This document shows positions 14,678 to 21,372 of a stretch of DNA of 24,753 bases, piece by piece. The DNA is from Candidatus Gastranaerophilales bacterium (lineage in GTDB: Bacteria; Cyanobacteriota; Vampirovibrionia; Gastranaerophilales; Gastranaerophilaceae), in NCBI GenBank assembly GCA_947625445.1, contig CANQOM010000008.1, positions 1 through 24,753 of the forward strand, in the 5' to 3' direction. Made by a program: the position numbers and the translations under genes. The notes beneath the pieces were generated by a model, which made no database searches, was not told the origin of the DNA, and worked only from the letters and a program-made list of their open reading frames with translations. How positions within the stretch are numbered: the stretch's first letter is position 1; every line of letters begins with the position of its first letter.

Positions 14678-15130
14678 ATGAAAGAAATTGAACCGGAATA
14701 TATCGAAAAAGTAATAGATATAATGAAAAATAATGAATTGACCGAAGTTAATCTTGAAGACGGTGAATCTTCACTTCTTATAAAAGGTAACGGCTATAAA
14801 CCGGTTATAAAAACAAAAGATATTGTCGAAGAAGAAAAAACAGAACCTGAAAACGATAAACAAGAAGAAATAAAAGAAGAAAACAAGAATCTTGTTCCTG
14901 TTATATCAAGTATGATAGGATTATATTATTCTAAACCGTCACCCGAGGCAGAACCTTTTGTAAAAGTCGGAGATGAAATAAAAGAAGGTCAAGTAATTTG
15001 TATAATTGAAACAATTAAACTTATAAATAAAATTACTGCAGATGTATCAGGTAAAATAGCACAAATATGTATTGAAGACGGAAAACCTGTAGAATATGGT
15101 CAGGTTATAATGTATATAGAAAAGAATTAA
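14678..15130 (+). CDS. accB: Biotin carboxyl carrier protein of acetyl-CoA carboxylase (AccB)
   Basis: AccB, 150 residues, carries the biotin that shuttles CO2 between biotin carboxylase and the carboxyltransferase in the first step of fatty-acid synthesis. The N-terminal helix ('EPEYIEKVIDIMKNNELTEVNLEDGESSLLIK') region, an acidic linker at about 50-70 and the C-terminal biotinyl domain (72-150) with the thumb 'SKPSPEAEPFVKVGD' are all typical. The biotinylation site reads 'ETIKLINKI' (111-119), with Lys114 as acceptor, where nearly all BCCPs have E-A-M-K-(M/L)-M. Likewise 'VISSMIG' replaces the common S-P-M. accC starts 13 bases downstream. The alpha and beta carboxyltransferase genes are not in the window. 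Confidence 0.95.
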   Translation: MKEIEPEYIEKVIDIMKNNELTEVNLEDGESSLLIKGNGYKPVIKTKDIVEEEKTEPENDKQEEIKEENKNLVPVISSMIGLYYSKPSPEAEPFVKVGDEIKEGQVICIIETIKLINKITADVSGKIAQICIEDGKPVEYGQVIMYIEKN

Positions 15131-15143
15131 CGGATAAAGGGAT

Positions 15144-16484
15144 ATGTTTAAGAAAGTATTAATTGCAAATAGGGGAGAAGTAGCACTAAGAATAATAAGA
15201 GCTTGTAGAGAAATAGGGATACCAACAGTTGCAGTGTATTCACAAGCTGATGCAAATTCACTTCACGTTAGTCTGGCAACAGAAGCATATTGCATAGGAG
15301 CTAACAAAAGCGCAAAGAGCAATTTAAATATACCTGCCATAATATCGGCAGCATTAATATCGGGAGCAGATGCTATACATCCCGGGTATGGATTTATGTC
15401 TGAAAGAGCTGATTTTGCAGAAATATGCAAAGAACATAATATAACATTTATCGGCCCGTCACCAGAATCAATGCAATTAATGGGAGATAAAGCAACTGCA
15501 AGAAAAACTATGGCGGCAAAAAATGTTCCGATTACTCCAGGTACAGGAATAATAACCGATATAGAAGAAGCAAAAAAATCAGCAGAAAAATTTGGTTATC
15601 CCGTAATAATAAAAGCAACCGCAGGCGGTGGCGGCAAAGGCATGAGAGTTGCCAATACGCCTGAAGAGCTTGAACAAAATATTACATTATGCCGCCAAGA
15701 AGCCGAAAAGTTTTTCGGTAATCCTGATGTTTATATGGAAAAATATCTTGTTAACCCAAGACACATTGAAGTTCAAATCATTGCTGATAAATTCGGAAAT
15801 GTCATTCACTTAGGAGAAAGAGATTGTTCTATTCAAAGACGCCATCAAAAATTAATAGAAGAAGCCCCCTCACCTGCAGTAGATGAAGCAACAAGAAAGA
15901 AACTTGGTGAAGCTGCTATACAAGCTGCTCTTGCAGCAAACTATGAAGGTGTCGGTACTATTGAATTTTTACTTGATAAAGACAAAAATTTCTATTTTAT
16001 GGAAATGAATACCAGACTCCAAGTAGAACATGGTATATCTGAAATGATTTCAAATGTTGATATAGTAAGAGAACAAATTAATATTGCATCAGGAAATAAA
16101 CTGTCATACACTCAAGATGACATTAAATTATCAGGGCATGCAATAGAATGCAGAATAAATGCAGAAGACCCGGAAAGAAATTTTCTTCCTGCTCCGGGTG
16201 AAATTAACGGATATATTACTCCGGGAGGTTTTGGCGTAAGAGTTGATTCTCATGTATATTCAGGTTACAAAATACCTCCGTATTATGATTCTTTAATTAG
16301 CAAACTTATGTGCTGGGCACCGACAAGAGAAGAATGCAGAAGAAGGATGTACAGAGCTTTAAAAGAATATGTTATTACCGGAGTTAAAACAACACTTCCT
16401 TTTTACCAAGATTTAATCGAAAATGAAGTATTTATAAGCGGTAATTTTGACACCGGATTTATGAATACATATAAAAAATCATAA
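15144..16484 (+). CDS. accC: Biotin carboxylase subunit of acetyl-CoA carboxylase (AccC)
   Basis: A 446-residue, full-length ATP-grasp enzyme that carboxylates the biotin on AccB with ATP and bicarbonate. Motifs in order: N-terminal 'KVLIANRGEVALRIIRACRE', 'IHPGYGFMSE' (79-88), the glycine loop 'GGGGKGMR' (161-168), 'HIEVQIIAD' (207-215), 'ERDCSIQRRHQK' with Lys236, the metal-binding 'MEMNTRLQVEH' (286-296), and the catalytic Arg337 in 'ECRINAEDP'. After EH the usual Pro-Val-Thr-Glu reads Gly-Ile-Ser-Glu. AAAGGGAT lies just before the ATG. It is the second gene of the accB operon; no clear terminator is seen, and the repeat at 16520-16608 follows. Confidence 0.98.
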   Translation: MFKKVLIANRGEVALRIIRACREIGIPTVAVYSQADANSLHVSLATEAYCIGANKSAKSNLNIPAIISAALISGADAIHPGYGFMSERADFAEICKEHNITFIGPSPESMQLMGDKATARKTMAAKNVPITPGTGIITDIEEAKKSAEKFGYPVIIKATAGGGGKGMRVANTPEELEQNITLCRQEAEKFFGNPDVYMEKYLVNPRHIEVQIIADKFGNVIHLGERDCSIQRRHQKLIEEAPSPAVDEATRKKLGEAAIQAALAANYEGVGTIEFLLDKDKNFYFMEMNTRLQVEHGISEMISNVDIVREQINIASGNKLSYTQDDIKLSGHAIECRINAEDPERNFLPAPGEINGYITPGGFGVRVDSHVYSGYKIPPYYDSLISKLMCWAPTREECRRRMYRALKEYVITGVKTTLPFYQDLIENEVFISGNFDTGFMNTYKKS

Positions 16485-16519
16485 AGCTATTTTATAAAAC
16501 TTTTGAGCAATAATAAGGT

Positions 16520-16608
16520 TGTCATTCTAGCTTAAATTTATTTCGGCTATATGAATGTAGAGATGCTGAAGTAAGTTCAGCAAGACAGATATGTAAATTA
16601 TAATGAAA
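16520..16608. repeat. Degenerate dispersed intergenic repeat, copy 1
   Basis: This stretch starts TGTCATTCT and contains the hairpin GCTGAA-gtaag-TTCAGC (16564-16580), followed by GACA at 16584-16587. Its last 36 bases (16573-16608) match 18983-19018 at 31 of 36 positions, including GACAGATAT, TAAATT and TAATGAAA. The form TGTCAT...GATGCTGAA...TTCAGCA.GACA resembles small non-coding inverted-repeat elements scattered in many bacterial genomes. It lies between accC and the GNAT gene, which converge. Confidence 0.5.
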
Positions 16609-16625
16609 AATTTACTCGGATAATT

Positions 16626-17186
16626 TTATACACTTTGTGATAATCCTTTCATTTTCCTTTTTGAAAGATATAACATTCCTTCACTATTTTTCATAAATCC
16701 GCATTTTGAATAAAAATCCATAGCACCGGAAAGAGGAATTTCAACGTATACAGGGCTTTTTTTATCACTTAAACTTTCTTTGCACAGAAGTGCAATCATA
16801 TTTTTCCCGATATATTTATATTTTTTTTCAGGGTCACTTTCTATTTCATGAATATTAATTCCTGAAATCTTATTACTTTCTCTGGTTTCCATTATTCCTA
16901 CTGTTTCATCATTATTATCTGTTTTTAAAACATAAAATCTTTGTATCGGTTCAAAAAAATTAAATAATTTTGAAAGCGAAGGAAACAAAACTTCTTTCAT
17001 ATCTTTTGAAATATATTCTTTGAATTTCCAATTACCCTTAGCTTCTTCAATGTCTAAAATATCAGAAACATCTTTACAATCAAGCTCATAAAAAGTAGCA
17101 TTAACATAAGAATGATTTTGTTTATCATAAATCTTACAGTTTGATATAGGGATTCTTTTTCCAAATGATACAGAAATCGGATTCAT
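16626..17186 (-). CDS. GNAT-like acetyltransferase with N-terminal SFGK motif
   Basis: The protein has 186 residues. The C-terminal half has the outline of a GNAT fold: a strand 'QRFYVLKTDNNDETVGIMETRE' region (about 82-103), a helix with 'KKYKYIGKNMIALLCKES' (about 120-137) in the place of the acetyl-CoA loop, and 'AMDFYSKCGFMKN' (about 155-167), the usual Phe-Tyr-x-x-x-Gly-Phe element. The N-terminus 'MNPISVSFGKRIPISNCKIY' has a SFGK element at 7-10. AAGGA precedes the ATG. It is transcribed singly and divergently from the acyltransferase at 17280. The acceptor is unknown, and the acetyl-CoA loop is poor, so catalytic activity is uncertain. Confidence 0.6.
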   Translation of the reverse strand: MNPISVSFGKRIPISNCKIYDKQNHSYVNATFYELDCKDVSDILDIEEAKGNWKFKEYISKDMKEVLFPSLSKLFNFFEPIQRFYVLKTDNNDETVGIMETRESNKISGINIHEIESDPEKKYKYIGKNMIALLCKESLSDKKSPVYVEIPLSGAMDFYSKCGFMKNSEGMLYLSKRKMKGLSQSV

Positions 17187-17231
17187 TTATTATTCCTTTT
17201 TTTAAATATCAAAAACAAAAAATATAAAAAG

Positions 17232-17260
17232 TTGCTTTATTTTTTTCACAGGTATATTGT
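17232..17260 (+). promoter_or_regulatory. Possible promoter of the second acyltransferase
   Basis: TTGCTT (17232-17237) and TATTGT (17255-17260) are 17 bases apart, putting +1 near 17267, ahead of AAGGA and the ATG at 17280. The -10 is a partial match. Confidence 0.35.
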
Positions 17261-17279
17261 AATTTTAAAAGGAACTTCT

Positions 17280-18383
17280 ATGGAAAATACAGTTACAGTT
17301 AAACCTAAAAAACAGTTATTAAATTATATAAATGTTTTCAGAGGACTTGCTATTTTATTAATTATTGCAGGTCATACTATGCAAATAGGTACAAAGGGAA
17401 GTATATTAAATAACATATCTTTTGAAATATGGGCAGGAGGAACTGCTCTGTTTATATTCATTTCCGGTTTTTTATTCCAGCATCTTTCATATAAATATGA
17501 ATTTAAAGATTATATGAAGAAAAAATGGAAAAATGTAATTATTCCCTATATGTTAACTGCAATTCCGGGTATAATATTATGTTTTACGATTCCTACTATT
17601 TATAAAAATCCGTTTTACGGAGTAAATCCGTTTTTACAAATCGGTATGTTTTTGACCACAGGCAGAGTTCATAATGTTCCAACCTGGTTCATACCTATGA
17701 TAGTTATATTCTTTTTGTTAAGCTATCTTCTTTTATATTTGGAAAAGAAAAATATTTTATATAAACTTCTACCTATTCTGTTCTTAATTACAATTTTTAT
17801 TCCCCGTGGAGATATAGAGCCTGAATGGGTTATGAATCTGGATTACTTTCACAGATATTTGGAATATTTAAAATATGTATTAAGTGGTTTTATTCATTTT
17901 TCTTCTATGTATATTCTCGGCATGTATTTATCTAAATACAAAGAAAAAATTGATTTTTTATATGATAAACGCCGGATATTAATATTTTTTATGATTATCA
18001 GTTCTATAGCTGATATATACTTTAAGAATATAAACGGTACTGTTTCAAAAATATTTTTAACATTAGTTACATTAGGTTATTTAAAGCACTATGACGAACA
18101 AATTAAATCATTTGATAAATTAAATAATTGTCTGGATGTCATAGCTAAATATAGTTTTGGGTTATTCTTTATACACTGGTATTTTATTTTTGCTTTTAAT
18201 CATTTATTGAATATTCCAAAAGTAATGGAAGTAACAAATATAATACAAGGTCTTATAGCTTTTGGAATTGCTTCATTAAGATATTTATTTGTATTTATTG
18301 TAAGCTTCTTAACTTTATTTTTAATGAAGAAAATTCTGAATTTTTTCAAAATAGAAAATACAAGAATGTTTACCGGAGTTTAA
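17280..18383 (+). CDS. Acyltransferase 3 family integral membrane protein, paralogue 2
   Basis: 367 residues from the ATG at 17280, which has AAAAGGA just upstream; the longer in-frame start at 17232 lies inside the predicted promoter and has none. There are about ten membrane segments. The family signature 'YINVFRGLAILLIIAGHTMQ' has Arg21 and His32 in the conserved places. Shared with the protein at 1670 are 'GGTxxFIFIxGFLFQxLSYKY', 'YSFGLFFIHxxF' and the end 'ENTRMFTGV', so the two are paralogues of one subfamily. The predicted role is O-acylation of a membrane-linked sugar. There is no glycosyltransferase next to it. The cupin gene starts 90 bases downstream on the same strand and may be co-transcribed. 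Confidence 0.9.
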   Translation: MENTVTVKPKKQLLNYINVFRGLAILLIIAGHTMQIGTKGSILNNISFEIWAGGTALFIFISGFLFQHLSYKYEFKDYMKKKWKNVIIPYMLTAIPGIILCFTIPTIYKNPFYGVNPFLQIGMFLTTGRVHNVPTWFIPMIVIFFLLSYLLLYLEKKNILYKLLPILFLITIFIPRGDIEPEWVMNLDYFHRYLEYLKYVLSGFIHFSSMYILGMYLSKYKEKIDFLYDKRRILIFFMIISSIADIYFKNINGTVSKIFLTLVTLGYLKHYDEQIKSFDKLNNCLDVIAKYSFGLFFIHWYFIFAFNHLLNIPKVMEVTNIIQGLIAFGIASLRYLFVFIVSFLTLFLMKKILNFFKIENTRMFTGV

Positions 18384-18473
18384 TTAAAATATAAGTCAAC
18401 CATCATAACCGATTTGGGATTATATATAACAAAAAAAGAAATTAATCTGTTCTTAAATGAAAGGAGCAGAAAA

Positions 18474-18842
18474 ATGCTATATAGAACTTTAGAAATACAT
18501 GACCTTATTAATACAAAAGAATCGCCACGTGAAATAGTGGATATAATGGAAAATAACGGCGCACATTTAAAACTTGTTTCATTAAAAAAACATGAAGAAA
18601 TTGAAGCTCATATGTCACACTCTGATGTTTGTATATATGTAACAGAAGGTGAAATCGAATTAAAATTCAGCGCTATTGATAATTGTACATGTTCTGCTTG
18701 CGGATGTGAAATGCCTGACGAATCAGATGATGAAGAAAAAAAATATAAACTTAAAAAAGACCAATTCTTTTTATTTGAAAAAAATGTTATGCATTCAATT
18801 AAAGCACTGAAAGATTCCATCTTTATGGTAATAAAAATTTAA
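18474..18842 (+). CDS. Small cupin-like protein with CxCxxCxC insert
   Basis: 122 residues from the ATG at 18474, chosen for the AAAGGAG eight bases upstream; a start at 18414 is in frame but has none. The beta-rich sequence follows a single-domain cupin: 'KLVSLKKHEEIEAHMSHSDVCIYVTEGEIELKF' region (about 33-65) is cupin motif 1 with His46 and His49, and 'KKDQFFLFEKNVMHSIKAL' (about 94-112) is motif 2 with His107. The Glu of motif 1 is not evident. Between them is 'CTCSACGC' (Cys71, 73, 76, 78) followed by an acidic run 'DESDDEEKK', absent from ordinary cupins. The Cys cluster could hold a metal ion. Role unknown; a strong terminator follows directly. Confidence 0.75.
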   Translation: MLYRTLEIHDLINTKESPREIVDIMENNGAHLKLVSLKKHEEIEAHMSHSDVCIYVTEGEIELKFSAIDNCTCSACGCEMPDESDDEEKKYKLKKDQFFLFEKNVMHSIKALKDSIFMVIKI

Positions 18843-18867
18843 AAAGACTGCATTTAGCAGTCTTTTT
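18841..18867 (+). terminator. Intrinsic terminator after the cupin gene
   Basis: An 11-bp perfect stem AAAAAGACTGC/GCAGTCTTTTT encloses a five-base loop, and its 3' arm runs into TTTTTT. It overlaps the stop codon at 18840-18842. Confidence 0.9.
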
Positions 18868-18917
18868 TATTATAAAATATGGAATTAATAAAAAAATTTT
18901 CACTAAAATAGATAACC

Positions 18918-19018
18918 TGTCACCCTTTATTTTTTTCAAGGTCTAAAGTTTTGAAATTTTAAACAATTTTGTTCACTTTGTGAAGTTCAGACTGACAGAT
19001 ATATAAATTCTAATGAAA
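18918..19018. repeat. Degenerate dispersed intergenic repeat, copy 2
   Basis: This stretch opens TGTCACCCT and has TGACAG at 18993-18998. The segment 18983-19018 matches copy 1 (16573-16608) at 31 of 36 bases. It fills most of the non-coding space between the cupin terminator and the promoter at 19035. No ORF is seen in it. Confidence 0.5.
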
Positions 19019-19034
19019 TATTATTGTCATTCAG

Positions 19035-19063
19035 TTGTAAATTAAAAAAAAATTACATATAAT
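19035..19063 (+). promoter_or_regulatory. Promoter of the M48-like gene pair
   Basis: TTGTAA (19035-19040), 17 bases and a perfect TATAAT (19058-19063) give +1 near 19070. AAGGAT precedes the ATG at 19083. Confidence 0.6.
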
Positions 19064-19082
19064 AAAGTCAGGAGTTAAGGAT

Positions 19083-19778
19083 ATGAATAAGATAATAGCA
19101 CTTTTTATTGTTTTCTTTTGTATGTTTTTTTATAAAGCTTTTGCAATAGAAGATATTAATTCTGTTTTAAATGATATTAAAAATCAAAATAATATAACTA
19201 ATATCGGCTTGAAAATATTAAATGCAAATAAAATAGAAAACAGAATGATATTTGCATATAGCAAAGAAGATAAATTAATAAAAGGAGAGCCGGGTCTTAC
19301 GCAAAGACAAATAGTTTTATATGATAAATTAATAAAATATGCATCAGATGAAAATGAAATAGCAGCAATACTTGCAAGAGAAATAGCAAAAAGTAACGAA
19401 TCATATTCGGGTAAATTAAGAGGGATAGTAAGTTCTGCACAAATTAAAGCTGCTCCTAAAAAATTTGAATTATTATTTGATAAAAGAGCAATAGATTTAA
19501 TGGTAAATGCAGATTATAATCCCATCGCATTTATAACATATACTAATAAAGCTTATCCTCAAAAACGATATGATTTATTCTCTTCTCACAATTTAACTTC
19601 GAAAAGATTAGCTTACATATATGAATATATTTATACTAAATATCCTTATTATCTGAAAAATAATGAATATTTATTTTCTGATGCTTATCAAAATTTTCTG
19701 TTAACATCCATAGAAAACAGAAAAAAATTCCAACATAAAATCGAATCGGGTTCTAAGGAAATAATTAAATATGAATAA
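19083..19778 (+). CDS. Secreted degenerate M48-like metalloprotease (no HExxH)
   Basis: 231 residues with a signal peptide (cleavage after 'YKAFA', about residue 21). The middle follows the M48/BepA-like outline: 'SDENEIAAILAREIAKSNESY' (88-107 or so) corresponds to the helix that normally carries HExxH, but the zinc-binding His residues are replaced (Arg99-Glu100-Ile-Ala-Lys103). Further on, 'FDKRAIDLMVNADYNPIAF' (132-150) matches the family's Glu-x-x-Ala-Asp and Gly-Tyr-x-Pro region without the usual Glu, and 'SSHNLTSKRLAYIYEYI' (167-183) matches the S-H-P-x-T-x-x-R element. It is probably a periplasmic non-catalytic relative. The next gene overlaps its end by eight bases, so the two products are probably made together. 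Confidence 0.7.
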   Translation: MNKIIALFIVFFCMFFYKAFAIEDINSVLNDIKNQNNITNIGLKILNANKIENRMIFAYSKEDKLIKGEPGLTQRQIVLYDKLIKYASDENEIAAILAREIAKSNESYSGKLRGIVSSAQIKAAPKKFELLFDKRAIDLMVNADYNPIAFITYTNKAYPQKRYDLFSSHNLTSKRLAYIYEYIYTKYPYYLKNNEYLFSDAYQNFLLTSIENRKKFQHKIESGSKEIIKYE

Positions 19779-20346
19779 AGTTATATATACTTTTTTAATA
19801 TTTTTCACTTTCACAACAATAAATGCGAAAGCAACAATGATTGATTCATTTGTTGACCAAACACTAAAAAATGTTGAAGTAATAAAACCGATTTCAAATA
19901 CTGACTATAACTATGAATCTTTAGAAAATTTCAAAATAAAATTAAAAATTACCGAAAATATTTATGGCAAAAAAAATAGAATATATGACGGTCAAAAACT
20001 AAAATTTAAAGTACTCGAAGATGTTTTTTATAATAACGAATTAATTTTAAAACGTTCAGATATAGTAACAGGTACAATACAAACCTACACAACAAGAGGT
20101 ATGAACGGTATCCCCGGAATGATAATTATAGACAATTTTGAAATACCAGGTTTGGATAAAAATAAACTAAAAGGTTTATATGTAAAAAAGGGATTAGATT
20201 TTACTATATACGTACTTCCATTAAAATGGGCACTAACTCCTTTACCGCCTACAGGTTCATTAACAAATATTTTATTAGGTGGAAACGCTAAAATTACAGA
20301 TAAAGATAAAATTATTATCGAATATTATCCTTATTGGCAGAAATAA
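19771..20346 (+). CDS. Secreted beta-rich envelope protein, function unknown
   Basis: 191 residues. The N-terminal signal peptide ('VIYTFLIFFTFTTINAKA', cleavage near residue 21) resembles that of its upstream partner. The mature part is beta-rich: 'YDGQKLKFKVLEDVFYNNELILKRSDIVTG' region (about 73-105) followed by 'MNGIPGMIIIDNFEIPG' (about 112-128). This succession (coded value, 'not too low a limit' turn, Gly-rich strand pair) is vaguely like VirB10/TrbI-type beta domains, but that similarity is weak. The ATG lies eight bases inside the upstream gene and has no separate ribosome-binding site of note. No family is recognised. Confidence 0.7.
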   Translation: MNKVIYTFLIFFTFTTINAKATMIDSFVDQTLKNVEVIKPISNTDYNYESLENFKIKLKITENIYGKKNRIYDGQKLKFKVLEDVFYNNELILKRSDIVTGTIQTYTTRGMNGIPGMIIIDNFEIPGLDKNKLKGLYVKKGLDFTIYVLPLKWALTPLPPTGSLTNILLGGNAKITDKDKIIIEYYPYWQK

Positions 20347-20410
20347 AAACTCTTGACTAAACTTTATTTTTGGATAGTTAATTACTTATATACCAATTAA
20401 GGAGAAACAA

Positions 20411-21262
20411 GTGGAACAAATTATAAAACAAATACTCTCAGCCCATTTAACAAAAATAAATTTCTTTGTTATAGGCAGAGCATTATTGGAATTAATATTA
20501 TTCGTAATAGTTTTAAGACTGGTAAATAAAACATTTAATTTATTTTTTAATAAAATAGTGTCAAAAATTTCGGATGAAGAAGTAAGAAAACAGTACAGAA
20601 CCTTAAGACAACTTGGCATATATATAATAGACATATTAATAATTTTATTTTTTACTACAAACATATTGGAAAGTTTCGGTATAGATATGAAACCAATATT
20701 GGCAACTGCCGGAGTAGTAGGGGTTGCAGTCGGTTTTGGCGGTAAAAAAATTGTAGAAGATATTTTTACCGGACTTTCAATAATTCTTTCCGGTCAATTA
20801 AGGCTGGGAGATTATGTTACAGTTAATAATTCAACAGGTACTGTAGAAAAAATAACATTAACAATGATAGTTATAAGAACTTTTAACGGAGATGTACATT
20901 ATCTTAGAAATGGTCAAATTGATACTATTATTAACCAAACTAAAGATTTTTCTTACCCTCTTTTCAATATAGGAGTGTCATATAACTCTAATGTGAGTCA
21001 TGTAATAGATGTTTTAAAAGATTTAGGAAGAGAAATAAGAGAATGTCCGGAATACGGAAAATATATACTATCAGATATAGAAGTTTTCGGGTTAAATACA
21101 TTTAATGATTCATCAATAGAAATATTATTCAGAATAAAAACAACACCACACGAACAGTGGGCAGTAAAACGAAGATTCAATCAAATGGTTAAAGAAAGAT
21201 TTGAACAAGAAGGGATTGAAATACCATTTCCTCAACTCGTTATTCATGAAAATACAAAATAA
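20411..21262 (+). CDS. mscS: Small-conductance mechanosensitive channel (MscS family)
   Basis: 283 residues starting with GTG; AAGGAG lies six bases upstream. MscS channels open under membrane tension and release solutes after hypo-osmotic shock. There are three membrane helices (about 19-38, 68-84 and 95-127). The pore helix TM3 has 'ATAGVVGVAVGFGGKKIVEDIFTG', typical in its alternating Gly/Ala, followed by the beta domain 'RLGDYVTVNNSTGTVEKITL' (131-150) and the alpha/beta cytosolic domain to the end. The length equals the compact MscS of Escherichia coli. TTGACT at 20353-20358 could be a -35, but the matching -10 is poor. Confidence 0.95.
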   Translation: MEQIIKQILSAHLTKINFFVIGRALLELILFVIVLRLVNKTFNLFFNKIVSKISDEEVRKQYRTLRQLGIYIIDILIILFFTTNILESFGIDMKPILATAGVVGVAVGFGGKKIVEDIFTGLSIILSGQLRLGDYVTVNNSTGTVEKITLTMIVIRTFNGDVHYLRNGQIDTIINQTKDFSYPLFNIGVSYNSNVSHVIDVLKDLGREIRECPEYGKYILSDIEVFGLNTFNDSSIEILFRIKTTPHEQWAVKRRFNQMVKERFEQEGIEIPFPQLVIHENTK

Positions 21263-21338
21263 ACCAATGTTAAACTAAATGACCGATTTATCTTCGACAT
21301 AACATTGTAACACCTTTTATTATCCGAGAAATTTTACT

Positions 21339-21366
21339 CGGACAAAATAAATAAATCTGATATAAT
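21339..21366 (+). promoter_or_regulatory. Predicted leaderless promoter of tilS
   Basis: A perfect TATAAT (21361-21366) ends six bases before the tilS ATG, so +1 would be the A at 21373. CGGACA (21339-21344), 16 bases upstream, is a partial -35. There is no ribosome-binding site. Confidence 0.5.
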
Positions 21367-21372
21367 AAAAGC

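Noticed and set aside
17232..17279. N-terminal extension of acyltransferase 2
   Set aside because: It spans the predicted promoter and has no ribosome-binding site, whereas AAGGA precedes the ATG at 17280.
21265..21307. CAATGTTA/TAACATTG inverted repeat after mscS
   Set aside because: Eight bases with a 27-base loop in AT-rich DNA may arise by chance; there is no U-tail and no second copy.
21323..21342. Hairpin TCCGAG/CTCGGA as an mscS terminator
   Set aside because: The stem is only six base pairs and no T-run follows on either strand. It overlaps the tilS -35 region, so it is more likely fortuitous or regulatory.
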